This document shows positions 6,960 through 14,801 of a DNA stretch of 29,669 bases, piece by piece. Every line of letters starts with the position of its first letter. The first letter of the stretch is position 1. Both the position numbers and the translations under genes were made by a program. Source of the stretch: CAVALG01 sp045576295 (GTDB taxonomy: Bacteria; Bacillota; Clostridia; Oscillospirales; Acutalibacteraceae); contig JAZNGF010000016.1 of NCBI GenBank assembly GCA_045576295.1, positions 1-29,669 of the forward strand, given 5' to 3'. Under the pieces are notes generated by a model. That model made no database searches. It saw only the letters and a list, made by a program, of their open reading frames with translations, and was not told the DNA's origin.

Positions 6960-8075
6960 ATGAAAAAGTTATTAAGAGTTGTTGCTGTAGTAATGGCAGT
7001 AGCAATGGCAGTTTGCATGTTCGCAGGCTGCGGCGCGGAAGAACAAACCGCATATTTCATTGGCGCAACAGGCCCCTTAACCGGCGACGCTGCTTCATAC
7101 GGTATTTCTGTACAGCAGGGCGCTCAGCTTGCTATTGATGAAATCAATGCTGCAGGCGGTTTAAACGGTGTTGAATTTAAGTTCGAAATTAAAGACGATA
7201 AGGCAACTGCAGAAGATGCTGCCAGCGGCTATGATGCACTTATGGATGAAGGTATGCAGATTTCTATCGGTAGTGTAACATCAGGCTCATGCGAATCTTT
7301 CGCTTCAAAGGCTGCTGAAGATAACCTTTTCTTCATCACACCTTCAGCTTCTGCTGCTAACGTTATCGAAGGCAGAGATAACGCATTCCGCGTTTGCTTC
7401 GGCGACCCTGACCAGGGTATCCTTGCTGCTGAAGAGCTCACCAAGAACTTCACAAAAATCGGTGCTATCTACGATACAAGTGATGCTTACTCAAGCGGTA
7501 TCTATGAAGCATTCGATGAAAAGATGAAGGAATTAAAGGTTGATTACACAACACAGAGCTTTGATGCTGAGAATAAGAAAGACTTCTCAACACAGGTTGA
7601 AGCATTAAAAGACTGCGATGTTATCTTCCTCCCCATCTATTACACCGAAGCTGGCTTAATTGCAAAGGCTTGCGCATCAAAGGGTGTTAACGCTGTATTA
7701 TTCGGTTGCGACGGTCTTGATGGTGTTAAAGATCAGATCGATGACACTGTTACAAACAAGATCAAATACATCACTCCTTTTGATGTAAACAGCACCGATG
7801 CTAAAACTGCTGAATTCGTTAAAAACTACGAAGCAAAATACGATTCAAAGCCCGACCAGTTCGCTGCTGACGGTTACGATGCTATCTATGTAATCTTCGA
7901 AGCTATGAAGGCTGCAGGCGTTGATGATGTAACTATCGATTACAGCGATCTTTGCGACCTTGTTAAGGCTGCTATTGTTGACAAGTCTTTCTCATATCAG
8001 GGTGTAACCGGTGGTATGACTTGGGACAAGTCAGGTGCTTGCACAAAGGTTCCTGTTATTGTTGAACTTGATTAA
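6960..8075 (+). CDS. livJ: Branched-chain amino acid ABC importer, binding lipoprotein
   Basis: 371 residues. The lipoprotein signal has the lipobox FAGC, with Cys at residue 24. The mature part is a type I periplasmic-binding fold of the LivJ/LivK class (PF13458): FIGATGPLTGDAASYGISVQ at the start, AIDEINAAGG, the ligand-site region ISIGSVTSGSCESF and FITPSASAANV, and late QFAADGYDAIYV. It binds leucine, isoleucine, valine or a related solute outside the membrane and delivers it to LivHM. The symbol stands for the LivJ/LivK family; I cannot tell ligand preference. AGAGG upstream of ATG 6960 fits. It is the first gene of a five-gene operon, separated from the rest by a 267-nt structured gap. 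Confidence 0.92.
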   Translation: MKKLLRVVAVVMAVAMAVCMFAGCGAEEQTAYFIGATGPLTGDAASYGISVQQGAQLAIDEINAAGGLNGVEFKFEIKDDKATAEDAASGYDALMDEGMQISIGSVTSGSCESFASKAAEDNLFFITPSASAANVIEGRDNAFRVCFGDPDQGILAAEELTKNFTKIGAIYDTSDAYSSGIYEAFDEKMKELKVDYTTQSFDAENKKDFSTQVEALKDCDVIFLPIYYTEAGLIAKACASKGVNAVLFGCDGLDGVKDQIDDTVTNKIKYITPFDVNSTDAKTAEFVKNYEAKYDSKPDQFAADGYDAIYVIFEAMKAAGVDDVTIDYSDLCDLVKAAIVDKSFSYQGVTGGMTWDKSGACTKVPVIVELD

Positions 8076-8130
8076 TTAAGGTTGCCCTTTTTAGGCGCAA
8101 AACATTTGGCACAGAAGTTAGATGAACATA

Positions 8131-8160
8131 CATATGGTCGGGGCTACCCCCGGCCATATG
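8131..8160 (+). promoter_or_regulatory. GC-rich intercistronic hairpin livJ-livH
   Basis: A 13-bp stem (8131-8143 with 8148-8160) with a CTAC loop and one G-T wobble. No T-run follows, so an intrinsic terminator is unlikely. A 3' stabiliser or processing site that boosts livJ mRNA is more plausible, matching the hairpin in the other ABC operon at 3618. Confidence 0.6.
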
Positions 8161-8226
8161 CCTATTTATAAATTACGGCAAATAAATCGCAAATTTTGGC
8201 TTTACTACATTGAAATTTTATTTTTT

Positions 8227-8336
8227 CTCACCCATTTCCGAAAAATCGGGGGGGGGGTGAGGTGCTCGGTGCAAATCTCCATCAGCCGCTTTGGAGATTA
8301 TTAAAAAAGCGTTTAGATTAAGCGGCAGAATGGAGA
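8227..8336 (+). promoter_or_regulatory. Structured livH leader that can hide the ribosome binding site
   Basis: CTCACCC (8227-8233) can pair with GGGTGAG (8255-8261) across a run of ten G (8248-8257). Further on, TCTCCAT (8276-8282) plus GCCGCTT (8285-8291) can pair with AAGCGGC (8320-8326) plus ATGGAGA (8330-8336), which covers the livH Shine-Dalgarno GGAG (8332-8335). A competing hairpin AATCTCC (8274-8280)/GGAGATT (8293-8299) would free it. This is read by eye with no energy calculation. Confidence 0.45.
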
Positions 8337-8342
8337 CTGATT

Positions 8343-9206
8343 ATGAGCATATTTTTAGACGGATTAAGTCTTGGAGCCATATATGCTCTCATCGCTTTGG
8401 GGTATACAATGGTATACGGCATAGCAAAAATGCTTAATTTTGCCCACGGCGATGTTATTATGGTGGGAGCTTATGCTATTTTATCAACCTTAATGATGGT
8501 TGGTAACCCTATTGTAGCTATAGTGGTTGCTATTGTTGTGTGCACGGCAACCGGAATAATTATTGAAAGGCTCGCCTACAGGCCGCTTAGGTCTGCTTCA
8601 CCTTTGGCGGTTCTTATCACCGCTATTGGCGTTAGCTTTTTCCTTCAAAGTATAGCGCAGCTTATTTACGGCGCTAAATCACGCCCTGTTTCGATTACCA
8701 ACTTCGGTACTGTTGAAATTTTTGGGTCGAAGATAAATATAAGTACGATAATAACACTGTTAGTAGGTGCGGCCATTATGGTTGCGCTCACCCTGTTTGT
8801 TAACAAAACAAGAACCGGCAGGGCAATGCTTGCAGTTTCAGAAGATAGAGGCGCCGCACAGTTAATGGGCGTTAATGTTAATAGAATTATAACCATAACC
8901 TTTGCAATAGGTTCGGCACTCGCGGCATTCGCCAGCCTTTTCTACCTAATGCAAATTCCGTCAACCAGCCCAACGCTTGGTTCAATGCCCGGTATTAAGG
9001 CATTCACAGCGGCCGTTATTGGTGGTATCGGTTCAATCCCCGGCGCTATGATTGGCGGTGTGCTTTTAGGCGTTATTGAAAAGGTTTGCCTTAGCATTCC
9101 ATTCATTAGTTCTTACACAACCGCTATTGAGTTTGGCTTATTGATACTTATACTTCTTGTTAAACCAATAGGTTTGTTAGGCAAGAAAAGAAGAGAGAAG
9201 GTGTAA
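8343..9206 (+). CDS. livH: Branched-chain amino acid ABC importer permease LivH
   Basis: 287 residues, about eight transmembrane segments. The LivH hallmark opening is present: FLDGLSLGAIYALIALGYTMVYG, then AKMLNFAHGDVIMVGAY. The cytoplasmic coupling loop is TRTGRAMLAVSEDRGAAQLMGVNVNRII, and the conserved C-terminal region reads AFTAAVIGGIGSIPGAMIGG. It forms one half of the transmembrane pore with LivM. GGAG (8332-8335) lies 7 nt before ATG 8343. Two bases separate its stop from livM. Normal length and intact motifs. Confidence 0.94.
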   Translation: MSIFLDGLSLGAIYALIALGYTMVYGIAKMLNFAHGDVIMVGAYAILSTLMMVGNPIVAIVVAIVVCTATGIIIERLAYRPLRSASPLAVLITAIGVSFFLQSIAQLIYGAKSRPVSITNFGTVEIFGSKINISTIITLLVGAAIMVALTLFVNKTRTGRAMLAVSEDRGAAQLMGVNVNRIITITFAIGSALAAFASLFYLMQIPSTSPTLGSMPGIKAFTAAVIGGIGSIPGAMIGGVLLGVIEKVCLSIPFISSYTTAIEFGLLILILLVKPIGLLGKKRREKV

Positions 9207-9208
9207 TA

Positions 9209-10357
9209 ATGAACTATTTTAAAAATGTAAAAAATTCTTTCAAGTTCAAACATTGCATCAACTATCTTGCTGTTGCGGCATTTTTGGTATTAATGATTGT
9301 GTTTAATGCAAACGGCATGCTTATGAGATCAACTGTAAGCCTTCTTACAAGAATTGCCTACAGCATTGTTTTGGCTGTGTCATTAAACCTTGTTGTTGGC
9401 TTTTTGGGTGAACTTAGTCTTGGTCACGCAGGATTTATGTGTGTTGGCGCCTACATTGGCTGTTTCTCGGCAACATATTTGCACAGCGTTATACCTAACG
9501 ATTTGTTAGTTTTTGTTATTTCAATGCTTATTGGTGGCGTTGTTGCAGCGGTGTTTGGATTTATCATCGGCCTTCCAGCGCTTAGGCTCAAGGGCGACTA
9601 TTTGGCTATAGTAACCTTAGCATTTGGCGAAATTGTTCGTAACATATTTAAAAACCTTGATATTTTCGGCGGTGCAATGGGTTACAGCACCATTAAATAC
9701 AACTCAAAAACACTTTTTATAGTTGCGTTTGTTGTTGTAATTTTGGTTTTAATTTTATCGCAAAACCTTATTCGTTCAAAGCACGGTAGGGCAATTACCT
9801 CAATCAGAGATAACGAAATTGCGGCTAAAGCAATGGGTATAAATGTTACATTCTATAAGCTCTTTGTTTTTATAATTGCGGCATTTTTTGCAGGCATAGC
9901 AGGTGTAATCTACGGCCATTACACAACACCTGTTTTATACACATTCTTCTCATATAACTATTCTATCGAAATATTGGTTATGGTGGTGCTCGGTGGTATG
10001 GGTAGCATCACAGGCTCAATTATTGCGGCAACCCTTATAACCTATATAAACTTTGTTCTTCAAAACAATCTTACGGGTGATTTGGCGGCGCTTAAGCTTT
10101 TAATATATGCGCTCATCCTTATCTTTATGGTTATATTTAATAATGCGCCCGCATTTAAAAATATTAAAGAAAATCTAAGTTTCAAGAAAATATTTGCCAA
10201 GAGTGGTAAGCGGCACAAGCCCTCAACCGTTCGCGATGATGATGCGGCTTGGAACAGAATTGAATCAAAGATTAAAATGGATGAACTGCTTTCAACCGAA
10301 ATTCAGCCGGGTAATGAAGTATTTGAACCCGATAAGCCAAGAAAGGCGGGTAAATAA
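9209..10357 (+). CDS. livM: Branched-chain amino acid ABC importer permease LivM
   Basis: 382 residues. It has the LivM core of about eight to ten membrane segments, with SLNLVVGFLGELSLGHAGFMCVGAYIGC, the motif GLPALRLKGDYLAIVTLAFGEI, the coupling loop SKHGRAITSIRDNEIAAKAMGINV and MVVLGGMGSITGS. It pairs with LivH. The last ~55 residues, after the final hydrophobic segment, are a charged cytoplasmic tail (KSGKRHKPSTVRDDDAAWNR and onward to the stop) longer than I expect for bare LivM. It is translationally close-coupled to livH (2-nt gap) and to livG (ATG 10359). Confidence 0.93.
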   Translation: MNYFKNVKNSFKFKHCINYLAVAAFLVLMIVFNANGMLMRSTVSLLTRIAYSIVLAVSLNLVVGFLGELSLGHAGFMCVGAYIGCFSATYLHSVIPNDLLVFVISMLIGGVVAAVFGFIIGLPALRLKGDYLAIVTLAFGEIVRNIFKNLDIFGGAMGYSTIKYNSKTLFIVAFVVVILVLILSQNLIRSKHGRAITSIRDNEIAAKAMGINVTFYKLFVFIIAAFFAGIAGVIYGHYTTPVLYTFFSYNYSIEILVMVVLGGMGSITGSIIAATLITYINFVLQNNLTGDLAALKLLIYALILIFMVIFNNAPAFKNIKENLSFKKIFAKSGKRHKPSTVRDDDAAWNRIESKIKMDELLSTEIQPGNEVFEPDKPRKAGK

Positions 10358-10358
10358 T

Positions 10359-11129
10359 ATGTCGGACATTATACTTGAAACAAAAGAACTCGGCATTTCT
10401 TTCGGCGGCCTTAAAGCCCTTGACAATTTGAACCTTAAAATTAAAAAGGGCCAGTTTTATGGTCTTGTTGGGCCTAACGGTGCCGGAAAAACAACAGTTT
10501 TTAATATTTTAACCGGTGTTTACCAGCCAACAACAGGAACCTTCTTCCTTGATGGCGAAGAGCTTGTTGGTAAAACCCAAGAAGAAATTAACCATAAAGG
10601 TATTGCAAGAACATTCCAAAATATCCGCCTTTTCAGCAATATGAGTGTTATAAGGAATGTTTTGGTTGGGCTTCATAACAGGCCTGAATTCAAGTGCGGC
10701 CCCTTTGCAAGTATGTTCCGTTTACCGCGCTACTTTGAAACCGAAAGAAAAATGCGCGAAAAGGCTAAGGAAATTCTCCGCATAGTAGGCCTTGAAGAGG
10801 AACGCAACAACCTTTCTTGCAACCTGCCTTACGGAAAGCAAAGAAAACTTGAAATAGCGCGCGCACTTGCCACTAATCCAAAGCTTTTATTGTTAGATGA
10901 GCCTGCAGCCGGCATGAACCCTCACGAAACCGAAGAACTTATGAGCGTTATCCGCTACATTCGCGATAACTTCGATACAACCATTCTGCTTATTGAGCAC
11001 GATATGAAGTTCGTTTCGGGCCTTTGCGATGAGGTTACTGTTCTTAACTTCGGAACAGTTTTGGCCGAAGGCGAAACCAGAAGCGCCCTTAATGACCCAG
11101 AGGTTATTAAGGCCTATATAGGAGGTTAA
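10359..11129 (+). CDS. livG: Branched-chain amino acid ABC importer ATPase LivG
   Basis: 256 residues from ATG 10359, one base after the livM stop. A longer frame reaching back to 10194 would overlap livM by 164 bases and has no support. Walker A is GPNGAGKT (38-45), Q-loop RTFQNIRLF. The signature has the LivG form LPYGKQRKLEIARAL (156-170) instead of LSGGQ, Walker B LLLLDEPAAGMNP (177-189), switch His in LLIEHDM. It heterodimerises with LivF under LivHM. Its stop overlaps or abuts the livF start region, which carries AGGAGG inside the livG end. Confidence 0.94.
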   Translation: MSDIILETKELGISFGGLKALDNLNLKIKKGQFYGLVGPNGAGKTTVFNILTGVYQPTTGTFFLDGEELVGKTQEEINHKGIARTFQNIRLFSNMSVIRNVLVGLHNRPEFKCGPFASMFRLPRYFETERKMREKAKEILRIVGLEEERNNLSCNLPYGKQRKLEIARALATNPKLLLLDEPAAGMNPHETEELMSVIRYIRDNFDTTILLIEHDMKFVSGLCDEVTVLNFGTVLAEGETRSALNDPEVIKAYIGG

Positions 11130-11131
11130 TG

Positions 11132-11842
11132 ATGGCACTGTTAGAGGTTAAAGATTTAGAGGTTTATTACGGCGTCATTCAAGCGCTTAAGGGCATCAGC
11201 TTTGAGGTTAACAAGGGTGAAATCGTTACCCTTATCGGTGCTAACGGCGCGGGTAAAACAACAACTATGCAAAGCATTATGGGGCTTATCCCCGCAAAGG
11301 GCGGAACCGTAACCTACAACGGAACCGACCTTAGCAAGATGCCCTGCCACAAGATTGTTGAGCTTGGCATAACCCAGGTTCCCGAAGGCCGCAGAATTTT
11401 CCAAGAACTTACCGTTTACGAAAACCTTTTAATGGGCGCCTACACCAACAAGTCTAAGGCCACCATTAAGAATGATATTGAAAGAATTTACGATAAATTC
11501 CCAAGGCTTAAGGAACGCCGCAACCAGGTTGCAGGCACCTTATCAGGCGGTGAGCAGCAGATGCTGGCAATGGGAAGATCTTTAATGATCCACCCCGACC
11601 TTCTTATGCTTGATGAACCTTCAATGGGATTATCACCTTTGCTTGTTGACCAGGTTTTTGATATTATCAAGGAAATTCACGCAGAGGGTACAACAGTTTT
11701 ACTTGTTGAGCAAAACGCAGGTAAATCACTCGCAATATCCGACCATGCCTATGTTCTTGAAAATGGCAGAATTGTTCTTTCGGGAACGGGCGAAGAGCTT
11801 CTTCAAAGTGATGAGGTTAAAAAGGCTTACCTTGGCGGTTAA
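11132..11842 (+). CDS. livF: Branched-chain amino acid ABC importer ATPase LivF
   Basis: 236 residues. AGGAGG (11120-11125) is 6 nt from ATG 11132 and only 3 nt from ATG 11129, so the second ATG is preferred. Walker A is GANGAGKT (36-43). The LivF-type VPEGRRIFQELTVYENL follows. Signature is LSGGEQQMLAMGRSL (137-151), Walker B LLMLDEPSMGLSP (157-169), and the switch region LLVEQNA has Gln where most ABC proteins have His, normal for LivF. It completes the importer and is the last gene of the operon. Confidence 0.94.
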   Translation: MALLEVKDLEVYYGVIQALKGISFEVNKGEIVTLIGANGAGKTTTMQSIMGLIPAKGGTVTYNGTDLSKMPCHKIVELGITQVPEGRRIFQELTVYENLLMGAYTNKSKATIKNDIERIYDKFPRLKERRNQVAGTLSGGEQQMLAMGRSLMIHPDLLMLDEPSMGLSPLLVDQVFDIIKEIHAEGTTVLLVEQNAGKSLAISDHAYVLENGRIVLSGTGEELLQSDEVKKAYLGG

Positions 11843-11861
11843 TGCATTATATTTTAACTGT

Positions 11862-11895
11862 AGCAGAGATATAAAATATATCTCTGCTTTTTTTA
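11862..11895 (+). terminator. Terminator of the liv operon
   Basis: Stem AGCAGAGATAT (11862-11872) with ATATCTCTGCT (11878-11888), loop AAAAT, then a run of T to 11895. Confidence 0.88.
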
Positions 11896-11922
11896 TTATG
11901 GGTAGATTTTTGTGAGCTTTTG

Positions 11923-11931
11923 TGCTACAAT
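11923..11931 (+). promoter_or_regulatory. Extended -10 promoter of the fucosidase operon
   Basis: TGC followed by TACAAT (11926-11931). The -35 position (11903-11908, TAGATT) is poor, so initiation would depend on the extended -10. A small inverted repeat GCCG...CGGC (about 11949-11964) lies in the leader and could be an operator. Confidence 0.5.
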
Positions 11932-11980
11932 GTTGAAGAAATATAATTGCCGTTGATTAAGCGGCGAATGGGGGATAAAT

Positions 11981-13234
11981 ATGGCAATACCAACACCGGC
12001 AAAATACATATTAGATTTTGAACAAATGGGCTTTGGTATGTTCATTCATTTCGGGCTTTATTCTCAAATAGGCCAAGGCGAATGGATATACAGCATTGAA
12101 AAGCTTGATATGAATGAATATGAAAAGTTGGCCGAAACCTTCACAGCCGAGGATTTCGACGCTGAGGAAATAGTGAAAGAGGCAAAGAACGCAGGCTGTA
12201 ATTATATAGTATTAACAACCCGCCACCACGAAGGCTTTTCACTTTACGATACAAAAGGTTTATCAACCTTCGATTCACTTCATTCACCCGCAAAGCGCGA
12301 CCTTGTTCGTGAATTTGTTGATGCTTGCAACCGCCACGGTGTTTCGCCATTTTTATATCACACAACACTCGACTGGCATCGCAAGGAATATAAAGAAGAT
12401 TTCAAAACATACCTTCAATACCTTCGCGACAGCATTGAGGTGCTTTGCACTAACTATGGCAAAATAGGCGGCTTCTGGTTCGACGGCAACTGGGACAGAC
12501 CTGATGACGACTGGGAAGACGACAAGCTTTACGGCGTTATAAGAAAACACCAGCCTGAAGCTATGATTATAAATAATTCGGGCCTTCACGCGCGCGGTGC
12601 TGTTGGCGTTAAAGAAATCGATTCGGTTACCTTCGAGCAGGGAAGGCCAACCCCGATGGACCGCGAGGGGCACGATAAATACCGCGCTGCCGAAATGTGC
12701 CACACTATGAACGACCATTGGGGCATTTGCGTTAACGATATTGAATACAAATCACCCCGCGAGCTTATTGAATGCCTTTGTGCTTGCCGCAAGGTTGGCG
12801 CAAACTACCTTTTAAATATCGGGCCCACAGCACAGGGCTCAATCCCCGTTATTCAGCGCGAATACCTTAGAATGATTGGCAAATGGACCAATATTTACGG
12901 TGAAGCAATTTACGATGGCAGGCCGTATGTTTACGATAACGGCGGCGAAGATTTCGTTATGAAATCGCTTGACGGCAAATATCTTTATTTCTTCTGTTTC
13001 CGCCCCGGTATGGGAGGCGATGAAAACGTAACGGTTGAAATGGGCGAAACCAAGGTAACCTATTTCAAGGGCGTTACCGACAAAATCTCAAAAATATATT
13101 GGATGGACAATAACGAAGAATTAGATTTTTATGTTGAGGGCGAAAGCGTTGGCGTTGCCTTCACCTATTTCCCTTACAGATACGGCTACTGCGTTCGCGT
13201 TGCTAAAGCAGAAATTGAAAACGGAGAAAACTAA
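11981..13234 (+). CDS. Intracellular alpha-L-fucosidase (GH29)
   Basis: 417 residues, no signal peptide. The GH29 (beta/alpha)8 barrel is recognised from FGMFIHFGLYSQIGQGEW near the N-terminus, TTRHHEGFSLYDT (79-91, substrate-binding His pair), FLYHTTLDWH and the nucleophile strand GGFWFDGNW with Asp168. The C-terminal ~90 residues form a beta-sandwich tail. It releases alpha-L-fucose from oligosaccharides. The absent signal peptide means imported oligosaccharides would be cleaved in the cytoplasm. A GGGGGA ribosome site (11970-11975) precedes ATG 11981. One base separates its stop from the downstream phosphohexomutase, so they are an operon. The acid/base residue is not obvious to me, as is common in this family. 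Linkage preference cannot be read. Confidence 0.88.
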   Translation: MAIPTPAKYILDFEQMGFGMFIHFGLYSQIGQGEWIYSIEKLDMNEYEKLAETFTAEDFDAEEIVKEAKNAGCNYIVLTTRHHEGFSLYDTKGLSTFDSLHSPAKRDLVREFVDACNRHGVSPFLYHTTLDWHRKEYKEDFKTYLQYLRDSIEVLCTNYGKIGGFWFDGNWDRPDDDWEDDKLYGVIRKHQPEAMIINNSGLHARGAVGVKEIDSVTFEQGRPTPMDREGHDKYRAAEMCHTMNDHWGICVNDIEYKSPRELIECLCACRKVGANYLLNIGPTAQGSIPVIQREYLRMIGKWTNIYGEAIYDGRPYVYDNGGEDFVMKSLDGKYLYFFCFRPGMGGDENVTVEMGETKVTYFKGVTDKISKIYWMDNNEELDFYVEGESVGVAFTYFPYRYGYCVRVAKAEIENGEN

Positions 13235-13235
13235 T

Positions 13236-14741
13236 ATGATATGTAAATATAAAAGTTTAAAAAGCGGCACCGATATTCGCGGTGTTGCAAGCGATATTTT
13301 CGGCAAAGAGGTAAATCTCACACCGCAGGCTGTTTGCGATATAACAGCAGGCTTTGCAAAGTTTTTAGAACGCCGCCTTCAAAAAAGTGCCGCCGATTTA
13401 ACGGTGGCCGTTGGGCACGATTCAAGAATAACCGCCGATTTAATAAGCGGTAATGTTATTAAAACCTTATCGGCACTCGGTGTGTCGGTGCTTGATTGCG
13501 GGCTTTCTTCAACCCCTGCAATGTTCATGTCAACAATTCACACAGCAGCCGACGCCGCTGTTCAAATCACCGCATCTCACCACCCTGCTGATCGCAACGG
13601 CCTAAAATTCTTCCTGCCCGAAGGCGGCCTTGATTCGCCTGATATTTCTGAAATAATTGAATATGCCGATTCGGCCGTTATCCCTGAAAGCGAGAGTGGC
13701 AGCGTTCAAAAAATTAATTTTATGGCAGATTATGCAGCAATCCTTCGCAAGATTATATGCGATGCACTGAATGCAAGCGAAGAAAGTAAACCGCTTGCAG
13801 GCTTCCATATAGTTGTTGATGCAGGAAACGGCGCAGGTGGATTTTATGCAAATGATGTTTTGGCAAGGCTTGGCGCTGATACAACAGGTTCAGTGTGCTT
13901 AGAACCGGATGGAATGTTCCCGAACCACATTCCCAACCCTGAAGACGCCGACGCGATGAAGAGCATTTGCGGTGCTGTTCGCTCATCAGGCGCCGACCTT
14001 GGCGTTATTTTCGACACCGATGTTGACCGTGCAGGTTGCGTTGATGCGCGGGGTGAAGAAATTAACCGCAACAGGCTAATAGCGCTCGCTTCGGCAATAG
14101 TTATGGAAGATAACCTCGGTGCCACCATCGTTACCGATAGCGTTACAAGCGACGGTTTAAAGCAGTTTATCGAAAACGACCTTGGCGGTCATCACCACAG
14201 GTTTAAGCGAGGATACAAAAACGTTATAAACGAGGCTGTAAGGCTTTGCGAAAATGGTGTGAATTCCCCCCTTGCCATTGAAACATCGGGCCATGCGGCG
14301 CTTAAAGAAAATTACTTTTTAGACGACGGCGCATATCTTATGACCAAGATTATAATAAAGATGGCGCAGCTTAAAAAGAATGGCACAACCATTGAAGCGC
14401 TTATTTCAAGCCTTAAACAGCCGATTGAGGCAGATGAACTTCGCTTTAACATTAAATGCGATAATTTCAGGGAATACGGCGAGGGCGTTATTGCCGAATT
14501 TGAAAAATATATGGCAGTGCAGCCCGGCTGGAACATTGCCGACGATAACCGTGAAGGCATACGTGCCTTTAACGGCAGTGGCTGGGTTCTTCTGCGCCTT
14601 AGCGTTCACGACCCGATTATGCCAATGAATGCCGAAAGCGATGTTTGGGGCGGCGTAAACGAAATTCTTAAAACAGTTAAACCCTTCTTTGAACAGCAGA
14701 AGGAACTTGATATTTCAGCTTTCGATACAAAAATAAAGTAA
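13236..14741 (+). CDS. Phosphomannomutase/phosphoglucomutase family enzyme
   Basis: 501 residues from ATG 13236, with GGAG (13223-13226) 9 nt upstream. A longer frame from 13131 would overlap the fucosidase and lacks a ribosome site. Alpha-D-phosphohexomutase motifs in order: active-site phosphoserine loop TASHHP (112-117, Ser114), metal loop DTDVDR (260-265) in domain 2, sugar-specificity loop ETSGH (349-353) followed by DDGAYL in domain 3, and a C-terminal phosphate-binding domain. It interconverts 1- and 6-phosphates of a hexose. TASHHP instead of TASHNP is a mild variant. The SGHAALKENYFLDDGAYL form resembles a PMM/PGM subgroup whose substrate I cannot fix. Pairing with a fucosidase suggests sugar recycling or nucleotide-sugar supply. 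Confidence 0.87.
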   Translation: MICKYKSLKSGTDIRGVASDIFGKEVNLTPQAVCDITAGFAKFLERRLQKSAADLTVAVGHDSRITADLISGNVIKTLSALGVSVLDCGLSSTPAMFMSTIHTAADAAVQITASHHPADRNGLKFFLPEGGLDSPDISEIIEYADSAVIPESESGSVQKINFMADYAAILRKIICDALNASEESKPLAGFHIVVDAGNGAGGFYANDVLARLGADTTGSVCLEPDGMFPNHIPNPEDADAMKSICGAVRSSGADLGVIFDTDVDRAGCVDARGEEINRNRLIALASAIVMEDNLGATIVTDSVTSDGLKQFIENDLGGHHHRFKRGYKNVINEAVRLCENGVNSPLAIETSGHAALKENYFLDDGAYLMTKIIIKMAQLKKNGTTIEALISSLKQPIEADELRFNIKCDNFREYGEGVIAEFEKYMAVQPGWNIADDNREGIRAFNGSGWVLLRLSVHDPIMPMNAESDVWGGVNEILKTVKPFFEQQKELDISAFDTKIK

Positions 14742-14755
14742 TATTCAGCAAAAGT

Positions 14756-14791
14756 AAAACTGCCGCAGCTTAATTGCTGCGTCAGTTTTTT
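14756..14791. terminator. Bidirectional terminator between phosphohexomutase and htrA
   Basis: AAAACTG-C-CGCAGC pairs with GCTGCG-T-CAGTTTT around a TTAATT loop, with one mismatch. T-rich ends lie on both strands, between convergent genes. Confidence 0.8.
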
Positions 14792-14801
14792 GTTCAAATT
14801 C

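Noticed and set aside
8122..8304. 60-residue ORF in the livJ-livH gap
   Set aside because: It runs through the hairpins and the G-run, has no ribosome binding site and no protein-like features.
10194..10358. N-terminal extension of LivG
   Set aside because: It would overlap livM by 164 bases; ATG 10359 begins the normal LivG sequence.
13131..13235. N-terminal extension of the phosphohexomutase
   Set aside because: It would overlap the fucosidase end, lacks a ribosome site, and ATG 13236 has a well-placed GGAG.
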